Origin: Myxococcales bacterium 68-20
GTDB lineage: Bacteria > Myxococcota_A > Polyangia > Polyangiales > Polyangiaceae
Assembly: GCA_001899635.1 (NCBI GenBank)
Contig: MKVQ01000048.1
Location: forward strand, 62,001 to 126,000
Direction of reading: 5' to 3'
Length of the DNA stretch: 64,000 nt
Shown piece by piece: positions 56,802-64,000 of this stretch. Positions within the stretch are counted from its first letter, which is position 1; each line of letters starts with the position of its first letter. The position numbers were made by a program, and so were the translations under genes. The notes below the pieces were generated by a model. It had not been told where the DNA came from, ran no database searches, and saw only the letters and a program-made list of their open reading frames with translations.

Positions 56802-58400
56802 TCACGGATACGACGACGAGTTGAACCACCACTCCGCGCCGACGCCGGCGAAGTGCTCGACGCTCCGCTGCGCGAAGACGTCCTCGATCGGATAGAGGCC
56901 GCGGGTGCCCGAGTCGCGGAAGCTCGCAACGTAGAGCAGGCGGATCTGCGGGCGCTTGAAGCTGCCGCGCCCGGACGGTGAGAAATACGGGATGACGCCC
57001 GCCTTGAAGACGCTCGCGGTGAGGGGCCCGTCGCCGTTCGGGTTCTGGATCGCGATCCGCCGCTGCTGGTAGCTGCCTTCGACCGACACGCCGAAGTGCT
57101 CGCCGATGAAGACGCTCGGCCGCGCCACGATCGTGCCCTCGTCGTACCTCTGCGTCGACGTCTCGCCCGGCGAGCCGTCGCGGAAGAAGCGCACGTAGCC
57201 CGCCGCCATGACGCCGAAGACGTCGGTTTCGAAGTTGCCGGAGGCGGCCACCTGCGTCTCGCTCGCGCTGCCCACCGTGCGATCGAGCGCGAACGTGATC
57301 GGGACTGCGAGCGGATCGTAGGAGGCGATGCCGCGCGCGTGACGCATGACGAGTGACGCGTAGGTGTCGCGCTTGCCGGTGAAGTACGTGAGCTGCGAGC
57401 CGAGCATCCAGCCCGAGTCGTTCGGCAAGCCGCGGTCGACGTTCGTGAGCGGGTCGCGGAACACGCCGGCCGCGAGCTGGTGGAGCTCGCCGTAGAGGAC
57501 GGCCTTGAACCCGCCGGGGCCGCCGCCTGGCCGGACGAAGTGCGTGAGCTTGAACGTCTCGATCGTGCGTGGGCGATCGAGCTTGGTCACGTCGACCGTG
57601 CCGAACCCGATGGGCGCGACGACCGGGATCTGCTGGAACTGGTACGGATTGTCGAGGCGCTGCTGGCCGACGTGCCCCTGGAGGATCGTCTCCTGCGAGC
57701 CGTCGTCGCTCCGGTAGATCGGCGCGCCGATGCCGCCGCCGACCGTGTTCTGGTTGTCGAGCGGCCACCAGTTGAGGAGATAGATGTCGTCCCCGCGGTA
57801 CATGCGGGAGCCCGCCCAGATCGTGACCTTCTCGTAGGTTCCCTGCGCGTAGAGGTTACGGACCCCGATCGCCTGCGTGGGCTTGCCGCTGAAGTGGAAG
57901 AACGGCGGGAACAGGGCGAGCGTCGCGACGATGCGGCTCTTCACCTTGTCGCTGAACTTGTCCTCGCGCCGCAGCTCGAGCTCCGCGTAGCTCCCCTCGT
58001 CCACGATGCGCGGACCGAAGGCGACGACGTTGGTGCCGCGACCGAGACCGCCACGAAAATCGCTCGCGGCGTACACGCGGCCATAGGAGCCGAACTCGAA
58101 GTGCCGCGCGCTCGAAGGAGAAGCGGTCTGCGGCGCCTCCTTCACGGTGCGCATCGCGTCGTTGCCACGGGTCACCTCCGTGGGGCCGACCTTCCCGGGC
58201 TCCTGCGCCGTCGCTGCAGCCCCAGGAACCGTAGGCGCGCTCGTGTCCGAAGAGAGCGGCGCGTCAGTCCTCGTCCGCGACGCGGGCTCCGCCTCCGCCG
58301 GCGCTGCGGGCGGCGGCTGCGCGCTCGCAGGGAGCGTGGTCGAGAGCGCCGTCACTGCGGCGAGCATCGAGAGGGTCCGGAGCCGCACGGGGTCTCGCAC
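56802..58400 (-). CDS. Maltoporin-like carbohydrate porin (LamB family)
   Basis: 532 residues with a cleavable signal peptide (LSMLAAVTALSTTLPASAQ) and a long, low-complexity Pro/Ala/Thr linker of about 70 residues. The barrel begins near residue 98 (RHFEFGSYGRVYAASDFRGG). LamB-like elements include SYAELELRREDKFSDKVKSR and the conserved RMYRGDDIYLLNWWPLDNQN. The protein ends in an aromatic strand (FAGVGAEWWFNSSSYP), as expected for an outer-membrane barrel. It would admit maltodextrins made by the adjacent amylase. Confidence 0.88.
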   Translation of the reverse strand: MRDPVRLRTLSMLAAVTALSTTLPASAQPPPAAPAEAEPASRTRTDAPLSSDTSAPTVPGAAATAQEPGKVGPTEVTRGNDAMRTVKEAPQTASPSSARHFEFGSYGRVYAASDFRGGLGRGTNVVAFGPRIVDEGSYAELELRREDKFSDKVKSRIVATLALFPPFFHFSGKPTQAIGVRNLYAQGTYEKVTIWAGSRMYRGDDIYLLNWWPLDNQNTVGGGIGAPIYRSDDGSQETILQGHVGQQRLDNPYQFQQIPVVAPIGFGTVDVTKLDRPRTIETFKLTHFVRPGGGPGGFKAVLYGELHQLAAGVFRDPLTNVDRGLPNDSGWMLGSQLTYFTGKRDTYASLVMRHARGIASYDPLAVPITFALDRTVGSASETQVAASGNFETDVFGVMAAGYVRFFRDGSPGETSTQRYDEGTIVARPSVFIGEHFGVSVEGSYQQRRIAIQNPNGDGPLTASVFKAGVIPYFSPSGRGSFKRPQIRLLYVASFRDSGTRGLYPIEDVFAQRSVEHFAGVGAEWWFNSSSYP

Positions 58401-58611
58401 GTAGCACGCCGCCCAGGGCCCGTCCCGCGAAAAGGTAACTCAGAGCTGCGTTACGGATTTCGGGACGTGGTCGAGACGCCGCTCGGGAGCGAGAGTCGAG
58501 TCGAGGAGGCAGCAGCATCTCTCCGAGCTGCCGTCCTCCTCGGCGGATCGCGTCGTCGGTCGGATGGATCATGGCCGGCGAACCCGCTGGCGCATGTGAG
58601 CGCCGCCGGCA

Positions 58612-59751
58612 TCAGGCGGCCTCGTCGTCAGCGGCGAGCTCGACCTCCGTCTTCGGAAGGAGGCGAGCGATCTTCTCGGCGGCGGTCTCCGTGAGCCGCG
58701 TCCCGGCGCGGACGAGCAGGACGCCTGCCGGAGTCGTGACATCGGAGGCGATCACCATCCCCTCCCTGAGCCGCGAGCCACAGACCTTGGTCCGGCCCTG
58801 ATGGCGTACCGCGACCACCACGTGGACGGCAGCGGCGCCGCGACGGAACGTGAGGGTCCGCTTCGCTTCCGCGCGGTCGAGCAACTTGTCGATCCTGCCC
58901 GTCAGCACCTTCGGCGTCGACGCAGCGAAGCGGAACTCTTCGCTGAGGAAGGCGGCGCGCACCGCGCCCATCCCCGAGTTCGCGAGCTCGAGGATCACGT
59001 CCTTGGTCACGTCATCGTCGACGAGGCTCGGGTCGCCGGTGAACATCTCGGCGATCGACCGTGCCGCGTCGGGGGGCACGAGGAATGCGAGCTCGAGGCT
59101 CAGCTCGTTCTCGACGTCCGTGAGCGAGATCGTCGCTCCCATGCAGTCACGAGGCAGGACGGCAGAGCCGACGACCTGCTCGTAGTCGCTCTGCAGGTAC
59201 TCGGAGCACATGCTCCGCAGGATGTCGTCCACCTGCGTCCACGCCTGCGTGAGAAGCAAGCGAAGACCTCCGCGGTTCGGCGCCGAGACGACCGGAGCGA
59301 CTCCTTGTGCCCGGACGTTTGCGGCGAGGGCAAGCCGGCGAAGCGCCGACTCGAGCTCGACGACCCGCTCGCGGAGCCTTCGTTCGAGGCGGACGATCCG
59401 CTCGGCAGAGCGGATGTGGTCCGCCATCTCGCGCGGGCTCGCGCTGCTCAAGGCAACATCATCGGCCCCGGCATCGTACGCCGCCGAGCGCGCCTCCGAC
59501 GTGTCGGAGCTCACGACCGCGAGCAGCAAGCGATAGGCGAGGTCATCGAACCCGCGAAGCGCCTCTGCGATCGGCGCGAGCGAGCTCGCCGGATCCGTGC
59601 ACGCGACGACGGTGATGTCGGGCTTCTCGGCGGTGACGACTCCGCCTACGGCGCTGACGTGAACGATACGGACTCCGTGCCCGCTCCGCAGGAGCGTCTC
59701 TGCGAGAGCCGAGAGCTCTCCCTTGTTCTCTTCGACGACGAGGATGTTCAC
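58612..59751 (-). CDS. Pseudo-receiver plus CheX-like chemosensory protein
   Basis: 379 residues from GTG 59751 (GGGAG 8 bases upstream). The N-terminal receiver-like domain has lost its signature: the acidic pair is ILVVEEN and the phospho-acceptor position reads VVACTDP (Ala50). A coiled-coil linker (RIVRLERRLRERVVELESAL) leads to a CheC/CheX-type domain with the ELAN motif (Glu255, Asn258 in DVILELANSGMGAV). The C-terminal end (LREGMVIASDVTTPAGVLLV) resembles the short domain seen in HD-type response regulators. It probably acts as a phosphatase or adaptor in the adjacent chemosensory system; it follows cheB after 76 bases. Confidence 0.75.
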   Translation of the reverse strand: MNILVVEENKGELSALAETLLRSGHGVRIVHVSAVGGVVTAEKPDITVVACTDPASSLAPIAEALRGFDDLAYRLLLAVVSSDTSEARSAAYDAGADDVALSSASPREMADHIRSAERIVRLERRLRERVVELESALRRLALAANVRAQGVAPVVSAPNRGGLRLLLTQAWTQVDDILRSMCSEYLQSDYEQVVGSAVLPRDCMGATISLTDVENELSLELAFLVPPDAARSIAEMFTGDPSLVDDDVTKDVILELANSGMGAVRAAFLSEEFRFAASTPKVLTGRIDKLLDRAEAKRTLTFRRGAAAVHVVVAVRHQGRTKVCGSRLREGMVIASDVTTPAGVLLVRAGTRLTETAAEKIARLLPKTEVELAADDEAA

Positions 59752-59827
59752 GTGACGTCTCCCTTTGCTCTTCCGTTGTTGAAGCTCTGATTCCCTCCCC
59801 CTTTCGCGACGTCGAGCGGCGCGGGCG

Positions 59828-60949
59828 TCACCCGAGCCGGCCGGGCGCGAATGCCTGCCCGGCCTCGTCCCGCTCGTCCGCGCGTCGCCCGCTCGTCGCT
59901 TCTTGAGCCGCCCTGAGGAGCGTGCCCGCCATTCGATCGAGTGGGACGACATGCTCGGCGGCTCCGCAGGCGATCGCCTCCCTCGGCATTCCGAAGACGA
60001 CGCACGTGCTCTCGTCCTCCGCCAGGGTCTTCGCCCCCGCACGGCGCATCGCCAGTAGTCCGCGGGCCCCGTCCGCGCCCATTCCCGTCAGGATCGCTCC
60101 CACCGCGTTGGGGCCGACGGCGCGCGCGCACGAGTGGAACATCACGTCGACCGACGGACGGTGATGCCCGACGGGCGGAGCCTTCACGAGCCGGACACTG
60201 TAGTTCGCACCGCTGCGTACGACCTCGAGGTGAGCTTCACCACCGGGCGCGATGAGCACGTGCCCGTCCAGTAGTACGTCACCGTCGCTAGCCTCCTTCA
60301 CACGGACGCGGCAGAGGCCATCGAGCCGCCGAGCGAAGTGACTCGTGAAGACGGGAGGCATGTGCTGGACGATCACGATCGGCGGCGCGTTCGGAGGGAG
60401 CGCCGTCAGCACCGCGCGGATCGCCTCCGTGCCGCCGGTCGAAGCGCCGATCGCGATCACCTTCTGAGTCGTGCGGAGGGTCATCGCCGAGGGTGGCGAC
60501 GGCGCTCGTTCGAATGCAGCCGGAGGACGAACCGCACGCCGGCGCACCCTCGAGCGCGCCGCGGCCTTCACCTTCTCGATGAGCTCTGCGCCGAGCTGCA
60601 GCGTGCCCCGCTCCATGTCCAGCTTCGGCTTCGTGACGAAGTCGACCGCGCCGAGCTCGAGAGCCCGCAGCGTCGTCTCGCATCCCCGCTGGGTGAGCGA
60701 GGACACCATGACGACCGGCATCGGCTGCGTCTGCATGAGGTGGCCGAGAAACGAGATGCCGTCCTCCTTCGGCATCTCGACGTCGAGCGTGAGGACGTCG
60801 GGCGCGAGGGCCTGGATCTTCGCGCGAGCGGCGGACGGGTCCGTCGCAGTGCCGACGACCTCGATCTCCGGATCGGAGCGGAGCAGCTGCGACAGGAGCT
60901 GCCGCATCAACGCCGAGTCGTCGACCACGAGCACACGCACCTTCCTCAT
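59828..60949 (-). CDS. cheB: Chemotaxis methylesterase CheB
   Basis: 373 residues. Receiver domain with Asp56 in DVLTLDVEMP and VRVLVVDDSALMRQLLSQLL, then the methylesterase/deamidase domain with the triad Ser170 (IGASTGGTEA), His196 (VQHMPP) and Asp293 (GMGADGA). It removes methyl groups from chemoreceptors under control of the CheA kinase. The start ATGA overlaps the stop of the cheR-cheD fusion gene (60946-60949). Very secure. Confidence 0.97.
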   Translation of the reverse strand: MRKVRVLVVDDSALMRQLLSQLLRSDPEIEVVGTATDPSAARAKIQALAPDVLTLDVEMPKEDGISFLGHLMQTQPMPVVMVSSLTQRGCETTLRALELGAVDFVTKPKLDMERGTLQLGAELIEKVKAAARSRVRRRAVRPPAAFERAPSPPSAMTLRTTQKVIAIGASTGGTEAIRAVLTALPPNAPPIVIVQHMPPVFTSHFARRLDGLCRVRVKEASDGDVLLDGHVLIAPGGEAHLEVVRSGANYSVRLVKAPPVGHHRPSVDVMFHSCARAVGPNAVGAILTGMGADGARGLLAMRRAGAKTLAEDESTCVVFGMPREAIACGAAEHVVPLDRMAGTLLRAAQEATSGRRADERDEAGQAFAPGRLG

Positions 60950-62439
60950 GCTGCCCCGAAGAACGTGATGTCGTCGGCGAACGAGCGACTCGCCGACGAG
61001 AGCGCAGCGAGGTGCCTTCTCTCCGCCTCCACGACACCGGGCGCACGGTTGAACGTTCTCACGAACGCGCGGCCCTCGGCAGTGTCGAAGACGACCGAGA
61101 GCGCGGAGCGGGCACCGAGCTTCTGGGCCACGACCGGGATCCCCTCGTCCGCGAGGAAGCGCAGCACGAAGTCGGCGTTCTTCTTCGCCACGTGGTGCTG
61201 CGAGCCCGGACCGAACTGCTGCGAGGCTCCGAAGACCTTCGCGACGAATCGATGGCGTTCGCCGCCGAGCTTCATCATCGCGTTGATGAGCATCTCCATC
61301 GCGTGGACGCCGAAGCTCGACGGCCCGCGGTTGCCCGTCCGATCGTGCGGAAGGAGGAAGTGGTTCATCCCGCCCACCTGCGCCTCCGGGTCGTGGAGGC
61401 AGACGGCGATGCAAGAACCGAGCGTCGTGCGGAGGCGGGCTCCCGTCGCGCTCGCCTGGACGCCGCCGACCTGGATCGCGATCTCCGGTGTCGAGGGCGA
61501 GGGCGAGGGCGAGCTCGAGGGCGAGGGCGAGGGAGGGATGTTGCGGGGCTGCACTGCCGGGGCGGGCCGCGGCCCACGCAGCGCCCCACTCGGCTGCGCC
61601 ATGGGGACGTGCACGGTGTTGCCGAGGGGCCGGAGCACGTGGGAGAGCCCGTGAAGGTTCTCCGAGTGTCCGCTCAGGAGGTAACCGGTCGGCTCGAGCA
61701 GCGACGCGAGGCCGTCGAATAGCGCCTCTTGCGTCGGGCGATCGAAGTAGATGGCGACGTTCCGGCAGAAGATTACGTCGAAGTGCGTGCGGATCTTCCA
61801 GCTCGAGAAGTCCACGAGGTTGATCCGGCGAAAGGTGACGAGGGCGCGCAGGGCCCCATTCACACGATGACCACCGGCGACGGGCTCGAACCAGCGGTCG
61901 CGCAACGGCGCGGGCACGGACGCGAGCTCCTCGTCGTCGTAGACCGCGTGCTCGGCGCTCTCGAGGACGTTCGTGTCGAGGTCGGAGGCGAGGATCCGCA
62001 CGTCCCAACCGGCGAGCGACCCGAGCGCGTCGGCGACCGTCATCGCGATCGTCCACGGCTCCTGCCCGGTGGAGCACCCCGCGCTCCAGATCCGGATGCG
62101 CTTCGGCATGCCTGCGCGCACCCGCTCGAGGATCTCGGGAATGACCTTCCCGCGCAGGAAGTCGAAGTGATGCGGCTCACGGAAGAAGCTGGTCTTGTTC
62201 GTCGTGATGCAGTTGATGAGCTCCTTCCTCTCGTCGCCGTTGGCGCTGTCCTCGACGAGACGCAGGTAGTCGGAGAAGCTCTCGAGCCCGAGCTCTCTCA
62301 GCCGGCGCTGCAGACGGCCCGCGACGAGGGGCTTCTTCGTTTCGCGCAGGTGAATCCCGGCGACCTGCCGGATCACACGCCTCAGCCCCTCGAACTCGTG
62401 GGGCAAGAGCTGCGTCGGTCCGGAAGCCCCTGCGTTCAC
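60946..62439 (-). CDS. CheR-CheD fusion protein
   Basis: 497 residues. Residues 1 to about 285 are CheR: N-terminal helix bundle (VIRQVAGIHLRETKKPLVAG), then the SAM-binding WSAGCSTGQEPWTIA and FDVIFCRNVAIYFD. A low-complexity Ser-Pro linker (301-317) follows. Residues about 320-470 are CheD: TTLGSCIAVCLHDP with catalytic Cys343, GGMNHFLLP with His360, and the NADFVLRFLADEGIP region. CheR methylates receptors and CheD deamidates them; here both activities sit on one chain. Overlaps cheB by ATGA and cheW by 4 bases (62436-62439). No receptor gene is in the window. Confidence 0.9.
   Translation of the reverse strand: MNAGASGPTQLLPHEFEGLRRVIRQVAGIHLRETKKPLVAGRLQRRLRELGLESFSDYLRLVEDSANGDERKELINCITTNKTSFFREPHHFDFLRGKVIPEILERVRAGMPKRIRIWSAGCSTGQEPWTIAMTVADALGSLAGWDVRILASDLDTNVLESAEHAVYDDEELASVPAPLRDRWFEPVAGGHRVNGALRALVTFRRINLVDFSSWKIRTHFDVIFCRNVAIYFDRPTQEALFDGLASLLEPTGYLLSGHSENLHGLSHVLRPLGNTVHVPMAQPSGALRGPRPAPAVQPRNIPPSPSPSSSPSPSPSTPEIAIQVGGVQASATGARLRTTLGSCIAVCLHDPEAQVGGMNHFLLPHDRTGNRGPSSFGVHAMEMLINAMMKLGGERHRFVAKVFGASQQFGPGSQHHVAKKNADFVLRFLADEGIPVVAQKLGARSALSVVFDTAEGRAFVRTFNRAPGVVEAERRHLAALSSASRSFADDITFFGAA
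61491..61532. repeat. Hexanucleotide repeat encoding the Ser-Pro linker
   Basis: Seven consecutive 6-base units, mostly GCGAGG with TCGAGG and GCGAGC variants, read on the minus strand as alternating Ser and Pro within the CheR-CheD fusion. The six-base unit keeps the reading frame whatever the copy number. Confidence 0.85.
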
Positions 62440-62921
62440 GACGTGCCCTCGGCCACGACGTCGATGCCTGCGACTCGATCGACGTCGAGCAGGATGACGA
62501 AGCGCTCTTGCGCTCGGCCGATACCGCTGACGAGGGAAGCGTCGACGCGTCCGCCCAGCTCGGGCGCACGCTCGATCGCGGATTCGTCCAGGGAGAGCAC
62601 GTCGGACACGCTGTCGACGACGAAGCCCACGGTACGGCCGCGCACGGATAGAACTATGATGACCGTGAACTGACCGTAGCCTTCGTTCGGGAGCCCGAGC
62701 GCCGCGCGCATGTCGACGACGGGCACGACGGCGCCGCGGAGGTTCATGACGCCGCGAACGCTGGGCGCCGAGTGCGGGAGCTCCGTGATCCGGCAGATCC
62801 CCCGGATCTCCTGCACGCGAAGGATGTCCACGGCGTACTCCTCGCCGGCGAGCGAGAAGCTGAGGTACTGCGCGCTGTTGGCGGCGGGGGCGTGAGACGA
62901 GACTGCATTCGCGATGGTCAT
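62436..62921 (-). CDS. cheW: Chemotaxis adaptor CheW
   Basis: 161-residue CheW: QYLSFSLAGEEYAVDILRVQ, the conserved RGVMNLRGAVVPVVDMRAAL, and VGFVVDSVSDVLSLDE. It links the CheA kinase to chemoreceptors. It is preceded by a strong GGAGG and overlaps cheA by ATGA (62918-62921) and the cheR-cheD gene by 4 bases, so the operon is tightly coupled. Confidence 0.96.
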   Translation of the reverse strand: MTIANAVSSHAPAANSAQYLSFSLAGEEYAVDILRVQEIRGICRITELPHSAPSVRGVMNLRGAVVPVVDMRAALGLPNEGYGQFTVIIVLSVRGRTVGFVVDSVSDVLSLDESAIERAPELGGRVDASLVSGIGRAQERFVILLDVDRVAGIDVVAEGTS

Positions 62922-64000
62922 TGGACCTCCAGGGCCTGAGCGGTCGGGCGCGCAGTCCGTTCGAACTGCGCGGAGCTGGATGTACGGGAGAGCACCTGCA
63001 CGTCGACGATCAGCGCGACGCGACCGTCACCCAAGATCGTCGCGCCCATGAGCGCATCGACCTTGCGGAAGTTGACCTCCAGGCTCTTCACCACCACCTG
63101 GAGCTGGCCGAGCACCTCGTCGACGAGGAGCGCGAGACGCCCGCCGTTCGTCTCGACGATGCAGACGAGGGCCTTGCTCGGATCGCTCTCGCCGTCCGGG
63201 ACATCGAGGACGTCGCGGAGTCGAACGATGGGAAGCGAGGTCCCGCGCACGTCGATGACCTCCGGGAGCCCGAAGATCCCGCGCACCTGGGACTGGAGTG
63301 GACGGAACGACTCGACCACCGAGAGTAGAGGCACGATGAAGGTCTGCGATCCGACCCGCACGGCGAGCCCGTCGAGGATGGCGAGCGTCAGCGGCAGACG
63401 AAGACGCAGGCGGGTACCTCGGCCTCGCTCCGTGGAGAGAGTGAGCGAGCCGTTGAGGAGCTCGACGTTCCGCTTCACGACATCCATTCCGACGCCTCGG
63501 CCGCTGAGGTCGCTCACGGCGGCGGCCGTCGAGAAGCCGGGGTGGAAGATGAAGTCGTGGAGCTGTTCGTCGGTGAGGACCGCGTCCGGCGCGACGAGGC
63601 CGAGGCGCTCGGCTTTGGCGCGGATCTTCGTTCCGTCGAGGCCGCGCCCGTCGTCTGCCACCTCGATGACGACGTTGCCACCCTGGTGGAGCGCGGAGAG
63701 CGTGACCGCCCCTTCGTCCCCCTTGCCCGCCGCACGGCGCTCGTCGGGCCCCTCGAGCCCGTGATCGATCGCGTTCCGGACGAGGTGCGTCAGCGGGTCG
63801 ACGAGCTTCTCGACCATGCTCTTGTCGATCTCGGTCCCCTCGCCCTGGATCTCGAGCCGGACCTTCTTGCCGACGGTCTCCGCAGTGTCGCGCACGAGGC
63901 GCGGGAAGCGACGGAACACCGTCGAGAGCGGCACCATCCGGATCGCCATGACGCGCTCCTGGAGCTCGCGCGTGTGACGATCCATCGTGGCGAGCGCATC
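62918..64000 (-). CDS. cheA: Chemotaxis histidine kinase CheA, N-terminal part outside the window
   Basis: The C-terminal 360 residues of CheA are visible; the frame is open to the right edge, so the Hpt (P1) and much of the dimerisation domain are missing. Seen: the start of the ATPase domain with N-box HLVRNAIDHGLEGPDE, G1 DDGRGLD, G2 FSTAAAVSDLSGRGVGMDVV, then the CheW-like P5 domain (FIVPLLSVVESFRPL; SLPIVRLRDVLDV). The kinase feeds CheB in this operon and whatever CheY or other regulator exists outside. Secure as CheA; whether it also carries a receiver upstream cannot be seen. Confidence 0.95.
   Translation of the reverse strand, partial: DALATMDRHTRELQERVMAIRMVPLSTVFRRFPRLVRDTAETVGKKVRLEIQGEGTEIDKSMVEKLVDPLTHLVRNAIDHGLEGPDERRAAGKGDEGAVTLSALHQGGNVVIEVADDGRGLDGTKIRAKAERLGLVAPDAVLTDEQLHDFIFHPGFSTAAAVSDLSGRGVGMDVVKRNVELLNGSLTLSTERGRGTRLRLRLPLTLAILDGLAVRVGSQTFIVPLLSVVESFRPLQSQVRGIFGLPEVIDVRGTSLPIVRLRDVLDVPDGESDPSKALVCIVETNGGRLALLVDEVLGQLQVVVKSLEVNFRKVDALMGATILGDGRVALIVDVQVLSRTSSSAQFERTARPTAQALEVQ

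Overview
The window is GC-rich, densely coding bacterial DNA with frequent GTG/TTG starts, many 4-base start/stop overlaps and an unusual number of lipoproteins carrying Cys-rich, propeller or ankyrin repeats behind Asp/Gly/Pro-rich linkers. This points to Myxococcota, most likely the Polyangia, although no rRNA or other marker gene is present to prove it. No tRNA, rRNA, CRISPR array, insertion sequence, prophage or integrase was recognised.

Layout. 1-5.3 kb: aconitase (cut by the left edge) and a lipoprotein beta-hexosaminidase, both minus strand. 5.5-15 kb: a co-directional cluster of a predicted envelope protein, an ECF sigma factor, a membrane TPR protein and five lipoproteins, mostly chained by 4-base ATGA/GTGA overlaps; this is the best candidate here for an undescribed surface system. 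15-25 kb: a small unknown protein, fumarase, transaldolase with a textbook terminator, a formylglycine-generating-enzyme-like lipoprotein, a metallo-beta-lactamase-fold hydrolase, a Cys-rich lipoprotein, DNA polymerase IV and an alpha/beta hydrolase. 25-31 kb: a small lipoprotein with a duplicated 3' remnant, then a four-gene MacAB-like ABC export operon. 31-38 kb: a membrane histidine kinase, Fe superoxide dismutase, an NrtR-like Nudix regulator divergent from a WYL regulator, an O-antigen-ligase-like protein and an ArsA-like ATPase. 38-42.3 kb: a 1309-residue lipoprotein with eight plus eight Cys-rich repeats around a central domain, preceded by a strong inverted repeat. 42.5-54.9 kb: RNase J with a CHAD protein, a zinc-ribbon/FHA protein with a degenerate Nudix protein, an ankyrin lipoprotein divergent from a pseudokinase-WD40 protein, SppA protease and a hybrid histidine kinase. 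54.9-58.4 kb: exported alpha-amylase plus a maltoporin-like porin. 58.6-64 kb: a minus-strand chemosensory operon running cheA (cut by the right edge), cheW, a cheR-cheD fusion, cheB, and a protein with a pseudo-receiver and a CheX-like domain.

How the parts fit. Aconitase, fumarase and transaldolase are ordinary central metabolism. Hexosaminidase, amylase/porin and ABC exporter fit a polymer-degrading soil bacterium. The signalling genes include three proteins that have visibly lost catalytic residues: the kinase, one Nudix protein and one receiver domain. Coordinates and frames were read directly; family names rest on visible motifs and general knowledge of the families, with no database search.
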